A DNA stretch of 64,000 nt. Origin: Streptomyces sp. JJ38. GTDB lineage: Bacteria; Actinomycetota; Actinomycetes; Streptomycetales; Streptomycetaceae. Location of the stretch: positions 1-64,000 of the forward strand of contig NZ_JABLSI010000020.1 in the NCBI RefSeq assembly GCF_019303475.1, written 5' to 3'. A model generated the notes under the pieces. That model was not told the DNA's origin, did no database searches, and worked only from the letters and a program-made list of their open reading frames with translations. A program made the position numbers and the translations under genes. Below are positions 43,058-51,687 of the stretch, piece after piece (within the stretch, counting starts at the first letter, position 1; the number at the start of each line of letters is the position of its first letter).

Positions 43058-43135
43058 ATGGACGAACCTCCGGGTCCGCGGTGCCGAGCCCGCCGTGCGG
43101 CCGGCCGGTTCCACACGTCGGGGCCGAGGCGATGA
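43058..43135 (+). CDS. Possible 25-residue leader peptide before the CNNM genes
   Basis: A small open frame, beginning MDEPPGPRCRARRAAGRF, ends in a TGA that overlaps the next gene's ATG (ATGA). The start of the peptide is acidic and proline-rich and the rest is basic, a composition like the MgtL leader that senses magnesium through ribosome destabilisation. A short stem is possible upstream (42992-42999 with 43037-43044). It may only be chance; no independent evidence of translation exists. Confidence 0.35.
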   Translation: MDEPPGPRCRARRAAGRFHTSGPRR

Positions 43136-44493
43136 CCGAGGTCCTGCTGCTCGGGGTGGCACTGCTGCTGACGCTCGCCTGCGGCGTCTTCGTGGCCGCC
43201 GAGTTCTCCCTGACGACGGTGGAGCGCGGGCTGCTGGAGCGGGCCGCGGCGGAGCGCGAGCCCGGCGCGGCCGGGGCGCTGGCCGCCGTCCGGTCGCTGA
43301 CCTTCCAGCTCTCCGGCGCGCAGCTCGGCATCACGCTGACCAGCCTGCTCATCGGCATGCTCGCGGAGCCCTCGGTCGCCACCCTGCTGCGGGGCCCCGT
43401 CGAGGCCGCCGGGCTGCCCCCGCGGGCCGCGTCCTCCACCGCGCTGGCCCTGGGTACGGCCGTCTCGACCGTCGTCCTGATGGTGGTCGGCGAGCTGGTG
43501 CCGAAGAACTGGGCGATCTCGCGTCCGCTGGCGATGGCCCGGCGCGTCGGCCCGCCGCAGCGCGCGTTCTCCGCGGCGTTCCGGCCGTTCATCCGGCACC
43601 TGAACAACACCGCGAACCGCACGCTGCACGCCATGGGCCTGCGGCCGACCGAGGAACTGGCCTCCGCGCGTTCCCCGCAGGAACTGGTGGCACTGGCCCG
43701 GCACTCGGCCGAGGAGGGCGTGCTGGAGGCCGACACCGCCGAGCTGTTCGTCCGCAGTCTACGACTGGCCGAGCTCACGGCGGAGAACGTGATGACGCCC
43801 CGGGTACGGGTGCACGCCCTGGAGGAGCGGGCCACGGCCCTGGACGTGGCCACCGCCACCCGGGCCACCGGGCTGTCCCGCTTCCCGGTCTACCGGGAGA
43901 GCCTGGACACCGTGGTGGGGGTCGTCCACATCAAGGACGTCCTGGCCGTGCCCGCCGCCGAGCGGCCCGGGCGGACGGTGGCGGGGCTCGCCCGCGAGCC
44001 GCTGCTGGTGCCGGAGTCGCTGCCCGCCGACCGGGTGCTCGACCGGCTCTCCGAGCGGCGCAGCCTCGCCGTCGTCATCGACGAGTACGGGGGCACGGCG
44101 GGCGTCCTCACGGTGGAGGACATCCTGGAGGAGGTCGTGGGCGAGGTGCGGGACGAGCACGATCCGCAGGCCGCGCCCGAGCTCGCCCCCGCCGGCCGGG
44201 ACGCCGTCGGCCGCGCCCTCTACGAGGCCGGCGGCTCGACGCGGGCCGACGAGCTGGAGGCGATCGGGCTCCTGCTGCCCGAGGGGCCGTTCGAGACCCT
44301 GGCGGGTCTGATCGCCACGGAGCTCGGGCACATTCCGTCCGTCGGTGACGCGATCGAGGTGGCGGGCTGGCGCGTCGAGGTGGTCGACGCGGCCGGCCGA
44401 CGGGCGGACCGGGTACGCCTGCGGGCGCCCTCGGGCACGCTCCGCCGCCGACCGGACCAGCCCGGGGACCGCGAGGGGCAGGCCGGCGGATGA
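43132..44493 (+). CDS. CNNM/CBS-domain transporter (HlyC/CorC family)
   Basis: A 453-residue membrane protein. The N-terminal CNNM domain (four helices; GVFVAAEFSLTTVERGLLE, SGAQLGITLTSLLIGMLAEP and VVGELVPKNWAISRP in part) is followed by a pair of CBS domains near 210-330 (VMTPRVRVHALEE, FPVYRESLDTVVGVVHIKDVL, split) and a CorC_HlyC domain at the C-terminus. Family members export or sense magnesium or cobalt. It is translated just before the shorter paralogue at 44490 (ATGA overlap). Confidence 0.9.
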   Translation: MTEVLLLGVALLLTLACGVFVAAEFSLTTVERGLLERAAAEREPGAAGALAAVRSLTFQLSGAQLGITLTSLLIGMLAEPSVATLLRGPVEAAGLPPRAASSTALALGTAVSTVVLMVVGELVPKNWAISRPLAMARRVGPPQRAFSAAFRPFIRHLNNTANRTLHAMGLRPTEELASARSPQELVALARHSAEEGVLEADTAELFVRSLRLAELTAENVMTPRVRVHALEERATALDVATATRATGLSRFPVYRESLDTVVGVVHIKDVLAVPAAERPGRTVAGLAREPLLVPESLPADRVLDRLSERRSLAVVIDEYGGTAGVLTVEDILEEVVGEVRDEHDPQAAPELAPAGRDAVGRALYEAGGSTRADELEAIGLLLPEGPFETLAGLIATELGHIPSVGDAIEVAGWRVEVVDAAGRRADRVRLRAPSGTLRRRPDQPGDREGQAGG

Positions 44494-45509
44494 CGTTCCT
44501 GCAACTGTGCGTGGGCCTGCTGATGATCACGGCGAACGCCTTCTTCGTCGGCGGCGAGTTCTCGCTCATCTCGGTGCGGCGCAGCCAGATCGAGCCGCGT
44601 GCGCACGCGGGCGACCGCCGGGCCCGGCGCGTGCTGTGGGGGCTCGAGCACGTGGCCCAGCTGATGGCCACGGCCCAGCTCGGCATCACGCTGACGACCC
44701 TGGTGCTGGGCATCGTGGTCGAACCGGCCATCGAGCATCTGCTCGCCCCGGCCTTCCACGCCGCCGGGGTTCCGGAAGGGGCGAGCCACACGATCTCCTT
44801 CGTGGTCGCGCTGACCCTGGCCACCTATCTGCACATGCTGTTCGGCGAGATGGTGCCGAAGAACATCGCGCTCGCCGAACCGGAGCGCACGGCACTGCTG
44901 CTGGGGCCTCCGCTGGTGGCCCTGACCCGGGCGCTGCGCCCGGTGATCTTCGGCATCAACGCCCTGGCCAACGCGCTGCTGCGGCTGCTGCGCGTGGAGC
45001 CGCGCAGCGAGGTGGAGTCGACGTTCTCCGACGACGACCTGGCACGCATCGTGACCGACTCCGGTGCGGCCGGGCTGCTGGACGACCGGGCCACAGCCCG
45101 GTTGCGGGACGCCCTCGACCTGGGCCGGCGTCCGGTGTCGGAGGTGGTGCGGCCCGGCGCGCGGGTGGTCTCGGCCCCGATGGGCGTCACCGCCGAGGAG
45201 CTGGAGCGGCTCAGCGCGACCTCCGGCTACTCGCGGTTCCCGGTCCTCGACGCCGCGGGGCGCACGCTGGGCTACCTGCACGTGAAGGACGCGCTGGACG
45301 CACCGGCGCCGGACGCGCCCTTCCCCCGCTCGGCCCTGCGGCCCATCGCCCGCGTGGGAGCCGGGACGCCGCTGGACGACGTGCTCGCCGCCCTGCGCGG
45401 CCGGAGCACCCACCTGGCGGTGGTCGTCGAGGCCGACGGGCGCACCGTCGGACTGGTCACCCTCGGGGGCGTGCTGCGGGAGCTGATGGGCCGCCATCCG
45501 GCCCGGTGA
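44490..45509 (+). CDS. CNNM/CBS-domain transporter paralogue, short form
   Basis: A 339-residue protein parallel to the previous gene: NAFFVGGEFSLISVRRSQIE, ATAQLGITLTTLVLGIVVEP and FGEMVPKNIALAEPER. The CBS region (VVRPGARVVSA..., FPVLDAAGRTLGYLHVKDAL, split) is present but the C-terminal CorC_HlyC domain is absent. The pair probably forms a heteromeric complex. A hairpin follows the stop. Confidence 0.88.
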   Translation: MTFLQLCVGLLMITANAFFVGGEFSLISVRRSQIEPRAHAGDRRARRVLWGLEHVAQLMATAQLGITLTTLVLGIVVEPAIEHLLAPAFHAAGVPEGASHTISFVVALTLATYLHMLFGEMVPKNIALAEPERTALLLGPPLVALTRALRPVIFGINALANALLRLLRVEPRSEVESTFSDDDLARIVTDSGAAGLLDDRATARLRDALDLGRRPVSEVVRPGARVVSAPMGVTAEELERLSATSGYSRFPVLDAAGRTLGYLHVKDALDAPAPDAPFPRSALRPIARVGAGTPLDDVLAALRGRSTHLAVVVEADGRTVGLVTLGGVLRELMGRHPAR

Positions 45510-45510
45510 G

Positions 45511-45546
45511 CCGGCCCCGCCACGGCGGAGGCGGGTCCGGGGCCGG
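45511..45546. terminator. Hairpin after the CNNM pair
   Basis: A 9-bp outer stem (45511-45519 with 45538-45546) that can be extended inside by a CCCGCC/GGCGGG pairing. It follows the second gene's stop by one base. Confidence 0.55.
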
Positions 45547-45575
45547 TCAGGAAGGCCGGATACGATGACGCGGCC

Positions 45576-46358
45576 ATGGAGACCGCACCGCAGATCAGCA
45601 GCTTCGTCGCCCTGGGGGACTCGTTCACCGAGGGCATGTCCGATCACGGCCCCGGCGGGGGCTACCGGGGGTGGGCGGACCGGCTCGCGGACCGGCTGGC
45701 CGCGCGTACCGACGGCTTCCGCTACGCCAACCTGGCCGTGCGGGGCAAGCTCATCGGCCAGATCGCCGAGGACCAGGTGGCCCGGGCGGCCGCGATGGAG
45801 GCCGACCTCGTCACACTCGTCGGTGGCCTGAACGACGTCCTGCGGCCCTCGTGCGACATGGAACGGGTGTGCGGGCTGCTGGAGCAGTCGGTGGAGCGGC
45901 TGGCCCCCGCGTGCGGGCGGCTGGTGCTGATGCGCAGCCCCGGGCGGCAGGGACCGGTGCTGGAACGCTACCGGACGCGGATGGAGACGCTGTTCGGCTT
46001 CATCGACGACCTGGCCGAACGACACGGCGCGCTGGTGGTGGACCTGTACGCCGCCCGCTCGCTCAGTGATCCCCGGCTGTGGGCCGACGACCGGCTGCAT
46101 CTGACGGCCGAGGGGCACCGGCGGGTGGCGGAGGCCGTCTGGCAGCGGCTGGGTCACCCGGCCGAGTGCGACTGGGACGAGCCGCTGCCTCCGTCGGAAC
46201 CGCCGGCCTGGCACCTGCGGCGCCGCGCCGATCTGCGGTTCGCCCGGGAGCACTTGGCGCCCTGGATCGGACGGCGCCTGACCGGCCGGTCCTCCGGGGA
46301 CGGGCTGCTGCCCAAGCGTCCCGACCTCACGCCGCTGGCCTGCGAGGACACCCCGTAG
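45576..46358 (+). CDS. SGNH/GDSL hydrolase
   Basis: A 260-residue esterase/lipase of the SGNH fold without a signal peptide. Block I is FVALGDSFTEG with the nucleophile serine at position 16, block III includes VGGLNDV, and block V is DDRLHLTAEGHRRVA with the catalytic Asp-His. TACGAT, nine bases before the ATG, might be the -10. Substrate is unknown. Its stop codon lies in the -10 of purB. Confidence 0.92.
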   Translation: METAPQISSFVALGDSFTEGMSDHGPGGGYRGWADRLADRLAARTDGFRYANLAVRGKLIGQIAEDQVARAAAMEADLVTLVGGLNDVLRPSCDMERVCGLLEQSVERLAPACGRLVLMRSPGRQGPVLERYRTRMETLFGFIDDLAERHGALVVDLYAARSLSDPRLWADDRLHLTAEGHRRVAEAVWQRLGHPAECDWDEPLPPSEPPAWHLRRRADLRFAREHLAPWIGRRLTGRSSGDGLLPKRPDLTPLACEDTP

Positions 46359-46361
46359 AAT
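46356..46361 (+). promoter_or_regulatory. -10 hexamer of purB overlapping a stop codon
   Basis: TAGAAT, eight bases before the purB GTG at 46370. Its first three bases are the stop codon of the SGNH hydrolase gene. Confidence 0.45.
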
Positions 46362-46369
46362 GCGGGAGC

Positions 46370-47800
46370 GTGACTGACAAGCCGCGCATCCCGAACGTCC
46401 TCGCCAACCGCTACGCGTCCGCGCGGTTGGCGCTCCTGTGGTCTCCGGAGTACAAGGTGACCCTGGAGCGCCGGCTGTGGCTGGCCGTGCTGCGGGCTCA
46501 GCGGGACCTGGGCGTCGACGTGCCGGAGGCCGCGCTGGCCGACTACGAGCGCGTTCTGGAGGACGTCGACCTCATCTCGATCGCCCGCCGGGAGCAGGTC
46601 ACCCGGCACGACGTGAAGGCGCGCATCGAGGAGTTCAACGCGCTGGCCGGGCACGAGCAGGTTCACAAGGGCATGACGTCCCGCGACCTGACGGAGAACG
46701 TCGAGCAGCTCCAGATCCGGCTCTCGCTGGAGCTGGTGCGCGACCGCACCGTGGCCCTGCTGGCCCGGCTCGGCAAGCTGGCCGGTGAGCACGCCGCCCT
46801 GGTGATGGCGGGCCGTTCGCACAACGTGGCCGCCCAGGCCACGACGCTCGGCAAGCGGTTCGCGACGGCGGCCGACGAGCTGCTGGTGGCCTACGCGCGG
46901 CTGGAGGACCTCCTCGGCCGGTACCCGCTGCGCGGCGTGAAGGGCCCGGTCGGCACCTCCCAGGACATGCTGGACCTGCTCGGCGGAGACACGGCCAAGC
47001 TGGCGGAGCTGGAGCGGCGGATCGCTGTCCACCTGGGCTTCGGACGGAACTTCACCTCGGTCGGTCAGGTCTACCCGCGCTCGCTGGACTACGACGTCGT
47101 CAGCGCGCTGGTGCAGCTCGCCGCGGCGCCGTCCTCCCTCGCCAAGACGATCCGGCTCATGGCCGGGCAGGAGCTGGTGACGGAGGGCTTCAAGGAGGGC
47201 CAGGTCGGGTCCTCGGCGATGCCGCACAAGATGAACACCCGCTCGTGCGAGCGGGTGAACGGGCTGGCCGTGATCCTGCGCGGCTACGCCTCGATGGCCG
47301 GAGAGCTGGCCGGCGACCAGTGGAACGAGGGCGACGTCTCCTGCTCGGTGGTGCGCCGGGTCGCGCTGCCGGACGCGTTCTTCGCGTTCGACGGCATGCT
47401 GGAGACCTTCCTGACGGTCCTGGACGAGTTCGGCGCCTTCCCGGCCGTCGTGGCCCGGGAGCTGGACCGCTACCTGCCGTTCCTGGCGACGACCAAGGTG
47501 CTCATGGCCGCCGTCCGCGCCGGTGTGGGCCGCGAGACGGCACACGAGGCCATCAAGGAGCACGCCGTCGCCTCCGCCCTGGCCCTGCGGGCCGGCGGGG
47601 AGCGCAACGAGCTCCTGGACCGGCTCGCGGCCGACGCGCGCATCCCCCTCGACCGGCCGGGGCTGGAGGAGCTGATGGCCGACCGTCTGGCGTTCACCGG
47701 CGCCGCCGAGGACCAGGTCGCGGCCGTCGTCGCGCAGATCGAGGACATCACGCGCAAGCACCCTGAGGCCGCCGCCTACACCCCGGGGGACATTCTCTGA
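46370..47800 (+). CDS. purB: Adenylosuccinate lyase
   Basis: A 476-residue fumarase/aspartase superfamily enzyme that removes fumarate from SAICAR and adenylosuccinate in purine synthesis. The catalytic signature is VGSSAMPHKMNTRSCE, and HKGMTSRDLTEN and MAGRSHNVAAQATTLGKRF are the other conserved blocks. The GTG start has GGGAG at 46364-46368, just ahead, and a TAGAAT hexamer. It stands alone. Confidence 0.95.
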   Translation: MTDKPRIPNVLANRYASARLALLWSPEYKVTLERRLWLAVLRAQRDLGVDVPEAALADYERVLEDVDLISIARREQVTRHDVKARIEEFNALAGHEQVHKGMTSRDLTENVEQLQIRLSLELVRDRTVALLARLGKLAGEHAALVMAGRSHNVAAQATTLGKRFATAADELLVAYARLEDLLGRYPLRGVKGPVGTSQDMLDLLGGDTAKLAELERRIAVHLGFGRNFTSVGQVYPRSLDYDVVSALVQLAAAPSSLAKTIRLMAGQELVTEGFKEGQVGSSAMPHKMNTRSCERVNGLAVILRGYASMAGELAGDQWNEGDVSCSVVRRVALPDAFFAFDGMLETFLTVLDEFGAFPAVVARELDRYLPFLATTKVLMAAVRAGVGRETAHEAIKEHAVASALALRAGGERNELLDRLAADARIPLDRPGLEELMADRLAFTGAAEDQVAAVVAQIEDITRKHPEAAAYTPGDIL

Positions 47801-47896
47801 CCGCGGCCCGCGTCCGTTGCCGCACCGCGGCGGCTTCGTCGTGACGTGCGCAGGCGGATACCATCCGGGCCACACGCTCGGTGCGGGGAGGCGACT

Positions 47897-49045
47897 GTGG
47901 CCAGGCTGACCGGCGGAGACCCGTCGCTGCTGCGCAGGATCAACTCCGCCGTCGTGCTGCGCGCGCTGCGCGGCGCCGAGGGCCCTCCGACGCTGACCGA
48001 ACTGGTCGGCGAGACGGGGCTGTCGCGGCCCACGGTCGAGGGCGTCGTCGACGGCCTGGTGACCGCCGGCCTCGTCACCGAGGCCGCGGACGTCGCGACC
48101 GCGCGCCGGCAGGGCCGGCCGGCCCGCCGTTACCGCTTCCGGGCCGAAGCGGGGCATCTGCTGGGCGTGGAGATCGGCCCGCACCGGGTGTCGGCGGTGC
48201 TGTCCGACCTCACCGGCGGGATCGTGGGCCGCGCGGAGCGGCCGGTGCACGAGACCTCCGACGCCGACGAGCGGCTGGAGCGGGTCCGTTCCGTCGTGTC
48301 GGAGCTGCTGCGCCGCAGCGAGGTGGCCCGCTCGACGCTGCGCGCGGTGGGTGTGGGAACGCCCGGGATCGTCCGGTCCGACGGCAGTGTGCGGCTGTGC
48401 ACCGCGCTGCCGGGCTGGACGGGTCTGCCGCTGGCCGAGCGGCTGCGGCGGTCGTTCCGGTGCCCGGTGCTGGTGGAGAACGACGCCAACGCGGCCGTGC
48501 TCGCCGAGCGCTGGCAGGGGGTCGCCGAGGGCTGCGAGGACGTCGTGATGGTGCTGGCCGGCCTCAGCCCCGGGGCCGGCTCGCTCATCGGCGGGCGGCT
48601 GCACCGGGGGTACGGGGGCGCGGCGGGCGAGATCGGGGCGCTGCACCTGCTGGGCCGGGAGGCGGCGCCGGAGCGGCTGCTGTCCACGGGCGAGGAGCCG
48701 CTGCACCCGCTGGACGAGGCGGCGGTCGCCCGGGTGTTCCGGCGGGCCGGGGACGGCGACGAGCAGGCGCGGCGGGCCGTCGACCGGTTCGTCCGGCGGC
48801 TGGTGCACGACGTGGCGGCGCTGGTGCTGGCGCTGGATCCGGAGCTGGTGGTGATCGGCGGCTGGGCGGCCGGGCTCGACGGCGTCCTCGCGCCGCTGCG
48901 GGCGGAGCTGGAACGCTACTGCCTGCGGCCGCCGAGGGTCGAGCTGTCGGTGCTGGGTGAGAGTGCCGTGCCCGTCGGGGCCCTGCGGCTGGCGCTCGAC
49001 CACGTCGAGGAGCAGCTGTTCTCGGTGCAGGCCGGGCCCGCGTAG
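47897..49045 (+). CDS. ROK-family transcriptional regulator
   Basis: A 382-residue protein with an N-terminal winged helix (INSAVVLRALRGAE, LTELVGETGLSRPTVEGVVDGL split) and a C-terminal ROK sugar-kinase-like domain (LLGVEIGPHRVSAVL, VGVGTPGIV, VLVENDANAAVLAE). The canonical CxCG zinc motif of XylR/NagC-type ROK proteins is absent, where GEIGALHLLGREA is found instead. It would bind a sugar or sugar phosphate. It is convergent with the GntR gene. Confidence 0.9.
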   Translation: MARLTGGDPSLLRRINSAVVLRALRGAEGPPTLTELVGETGLSRPTVEGVVDGLVTAGLVTEAADVATARRQGRPARRYRFRAEAGHLLGVEIGPHRVSAVLSDLTGGIVGRAERPVHETSDADERLERVRSVVSELLRRSEVARSTLRAVGVGTPGIVRSDGSVRLCTALPGWTGLPLAERLRRSFRCPVLVENDANAAVLAERWQGVAEGCEDVVMVLAGLSPGAGSLIGGRLHRGYGGAAGEIGALHLLGREAAPERLLSTGEEPLHPLDEAAVARVFRRAGDGDEQARRAVDRFVRRLVHDVAALVLALDPELVVIGGWAAGLDGVLAPLRAELERYCLRPPRVELSVLGESAVPVGALRLALDHVEEQLFSVQAGPA

Positions 49046-49074
49046 GCACCGGCCCGCGGGCGGGGCGTCGGCCC

Positions 49075-49806
49075 TCAGCCCGCCAGGAGCTCGCCGCCCG
49101 GGAGGTCACCGAAGACCAGGCGGCAGGTGTCGGCCCGGTAGGTGGCCACGGTGACCGCGACGGTCGCGCCCCGCACGAGGTAGCGGGTGGTGACGACGAG
49201 GACAGGGGCGCCGGGGAGCCGGTCGAGGCGGCGGGCGTCGTCCGCCCGGGCCGAACCCAGCTCTACCGAACGCTCGGAGCGCTCCACCTGTCGGCCGTGG
49301 AGGGCGGCCAGGACGGCGGCGCCTCGCTCCGCGCCCTCCTCGGGAAGCTCACCGGTGAGGGCGGGCGTGACGTACAGGATCTCCGTCGCCACGGGCTGGC
49401 CGTGCTCGGTGCGCACCCGGCGCACGGTGTGGCAGGGGCCGCTCCCATGCTCGCCGAGCAGCGCGGCGACGGCGGCGGGGGGCGCGGTGAGCGTGCACCC
49501 CTCCGTTCGCCACGCGTCGCCGGACCGGCCCGCCCAGGCGTCGGCGCCCGGCGCGACGTCCACACCCATGCGGGGTGGTGCCACCGTGGTGCCCACACCG
49601 CGCCGCCGCTGTAGGCGCCCCTCCAGCTCCAGCTGCTCCAGGGCCTGGCGGAGCGTGGCCCGGGCGACTCCGTAACGGGCTGCCAGTTCCCGTTCGTTGG
49701 GAAGAATCTGCCCCACGGCGAACTCGGAGTCGAGCGCCTCGGACAGCACCGTCCTCAGGTGCCAGTACTTCGGTTCCGGTACCGCTTCCACCTGTGTGGT
49801 CCCCAC
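49075..49806 (-). CDS. GntR/HutC-family transcriptional regulator
   Basis: A 243-residue regulator with an N-terminal winged helix (FAVGQILPNERELAARYGVAR and ATLRQALEQLELEGRLQRRR, split) and a UTRA ligand domain (HTVRRVRTEHGQPVATEILYV). It resembles DasR-like regulators of aminosugar use. A dre-like element sits 99 bp upstream (49905-49918), consistent with autoregulation. The gene is divergent from an SDR. Confidence 0.9.
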   Translation of the reverse strand: MGTTQVEAVPEPKYWHLRTVLSEALDSEFAVGQILPNERELAARYGVARATLRQALEQLELEGRLQRRRGVGTTVAPPRMGVDVAPGADAWAGRSGDAWRTEGCTLTAPPAAVAALLGEHGSGPCHTVRRVRTEHGQPVATEILYVTPALTGELPEEGAERGAAVLAALHGRQVERSERSVELGSARADDARRLDRLPGAPVLVVTTRYLVRGATVAVTVATYRADTCRLVFGDLPGGELLAG

Positions 49807-49904
49807 CCTGGCCTCCCCAATCGCCGCGTCTGCGCCGGTTTTTCACCCGGTTCTTTTTTAAAGCTTGTTGCGTATGCCTGGTGACACTAGGACGCGGCAC
49901 CAGG

Positions 49905-49918
49905 TTGGTCAAGACCAA
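49905..49918. promoter_or_regulatory. dre-like operator for the GntR regulator
   Basis: TTGGTC-AA-GACCAA resembles the DasR consensus (TGGTCT-AGACCA). It is located between the GntR gene and the divergent SDR and may serve both. Confidence 0.6.
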
Positions 49919-50013
49919 TCGGCCCCGGGTGGTGTGTCACCCAGTGCCCCGGAACCGGTGGGATAGCGTCCTGGCCGGGCGGCGCGGGGGCGCCGACGGG
50001 CGAGGAGAGCAGC

Positions 50014-50763
50014 ATGACGCAGCAGGTCACCGTGGTCACCGGCGGCAGCCGGGGTATCGGGGCGGCCGTCGCCCGGCGGCTGGCCGTCTCCGGACACCAC
50101 GTGGGGGTCGGGTTCGTCCACGCGCGGGAGGCGGCCGAACAGACGGTCGCGGCCGTGCGGGAGGCGGGCGGGCGGGCCGTCGCGGTCCGGGTGGACACCA
50201 CGGTGGAGGCGGAGGTGGACACCCTGTTCGACACGGTGGCCGAACGGCTCGGGCCCGTCACGGGGCTGGTGAACAACGCCGGCGTCACCGGCCCCCTCGG
50301 CCGGGTGACCGAGACCTCCACCGAGGCGATGCGCCGGGTCGTCGAGGTCAACGTGCTGGGCGCGCTGTACTGCGCGCGGCGGGCGGTGTCGGTGATGTCG
50401 CGGCGGTACGGCGGCCCCGGCGGCGCGATCGTCAACATCTCCTCAGGCGCGGCCACGTTGGGCGGGCCGGGCGAGTACGTCCACTACGCCGCGAGCAAGG
50501 CGGCGCTCGACGCGCTGACGGTCGGGCTGGCCAAGGAACAGGCCGAGGACGGGGTGCGGGTGAACGCCGTCCAGCCGGGGATGATCGTCACGGACATCCA
50601 CGCCGCGATGGGCGACCCGGAGCGGCCGTGGCGGCGGCCGGAGCGGGTCCCCATGCGCCGGCCGGGCCAGCCGGAGGAGGTCGCGGGAGCCGTGGCCTGG
50701 CTGCTGTCCCCCGAGGCCTCCTACACCACGGGCGCGATCCTGCGGGTCGCCGGAGGTCTGTGA
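50014..50763 (+). CDS. Short-chain dehydrogenase/reductase
   Basis: A 249-residue classical SDR, FabG-like. The cofactor loop is TGGSRGIG (9-16), the NNAG is at 87-90, and the catalytic residues include Ser143/Ser144, Tyr158 and Lys162 (YVHYAASKAA). NADPH preference is suggested by Arg after the glycines. It is divergent from the GntR gene and followed by a terminator. Confidence 0.93.
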   Translation: MTQQVTVVTGGSRGIGAAVARRLAVSGHHVGVGFVHAREAAEQTVAAVREAGGRAVAVRVDTTVEAEVDTLFDTVAERLGPVTGLVNNAGVTGPLGRVTETSTEAMRRVVEVNVLGALYCARRAVSVMSRRYGGPGGAIVNISSGAATLGGPGEYVHYAASKAALDALTVGLAKEQAEDGVRVNAVQPGMIVTDIHAAMGDPERPWRRPERVPMRRPGQPEEVAGAVAWLLSPEASYTTGAILRVAGGL

Positions 50764-50772
50764 GACGCCGCG

Positions 50773-50808
50773 GAGGCCGGGCCCCGAGGGTGTCGGGGGC
50801 CCGGCCTC
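50773..50808. terminator. Terminator between SDR and chaplin genes
   Basis: A 13-bp perfect stem (50773-50785 with 50796-50808) and a 10-nt loop, 9 bases after the SDR stop. Confidence 0.8.
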
Positions 50809-50876
50809 GCGGTGGGATCGGAGCACGGTGCCGGGCCGGTGCACGGCGGTCTGGTGCCCCGGCGTCCTCGACGGTG

Positions 50877-51116
50877 TCAGTCGTTGACGCAGAGGTTGCC
50901 GGCCGCGGGGTTCAGCGCCCCGAGGAGGTTCACGCTGTTGCCGCAGATGTTGAGCTGCGTGTGGATGGGGATCTGGACGACGTTGCCCGAGAGCACGCCC
51001 GGGGAGCCGACGGCCGCGCCCTCGGCTTCCGCGTCGGCCGAGGCGGTGCCCGCGCCGGTGAGGATGACGGCGGTGGCTGCCGCGAGCATCGCCGCGGTCT
51101 TCGCCATGCGTCGCAT
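50877..51116 (-). CDS. Short chaplin
   Basis: A 79-residue secreted protein of the short chaplin type that coats aerial hyphae. A signal peptide (KTAAMLAAATAVILTGAGTASA) precedes one chaplin domain of about 40 residues: GSPGVLSGNVVQIPIHTQLN, then ICGNSVNLLGALNPAAGNLC, with two cysteines that form the conserved disulfide. No LPXTG sorting signal is present. The start ATG has AAGGAG upstream. Confidence 0.93.
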   Translation of the reverse strand: MRRMAKTAAMLAAATAVILTGAGTASADAEAEGAAVGSPGVLSGNVVQIPIHTQLNICGNSVNLLGALNPAAGNLCVND

Positions 51117-51687
51117 GGTGGGGTCTCCTTCTTCTGTGGCTTGGCTGGCTGGCTCCCCGGGGGCCGCGGTGGCCGGTGACGGCGGGGGACGCGGGCCGGT
51201 GAACCACTGCCGAGGATCGGTGGTGCCGGTTCCGGGACCCGGTTGCGAGCCTGCGCCGGGCCCGATATTCATCCGAAGGAGGGAGGATCGGCCCGGCGTT
51301 CCGCCGAGCGGCCCCGGCGGCCTGTCCTCGGCCACGGGCTTGGCCGAGGGCCCTGTTCCGCACCGGCTGACGGAGCATTACGATCCGGAAACGGGTCGGA
51401 CGCCGGTACCCGACGTCACCGCTCGCGCCGCGCCACCGCCACGCGTTCCGCCACGGCCGCCCGGTCCGGGTGCCGCAGGAACATCGGGGCCGCGCGAGAC
51501 GTTGGGAAGACGGAGTCGCGGCAGCCCGCGCGCCGACCCGCGTCGGGCGGCACGACCGGCCACCCGAACGTCAATCTCGGAACGGCTTGATATGGCGGAA
51601 ATGGCTTCCAAACCGACAGAACCATCCTTAACCCGTCGGTCACAGACCGTTCGTGACCAGGCAACACCTGTGCCCAAGGATGTACGC
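51117..51687. other. Intergenic region with no recognised gene
   Basis: About 570 bases between the divergent chaplin and ACT-GNAT genes. It must hold both promoters, but no clear hexamers, operators or hairpins stand out. Open frames here have no family features. Confidence 0.4.
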
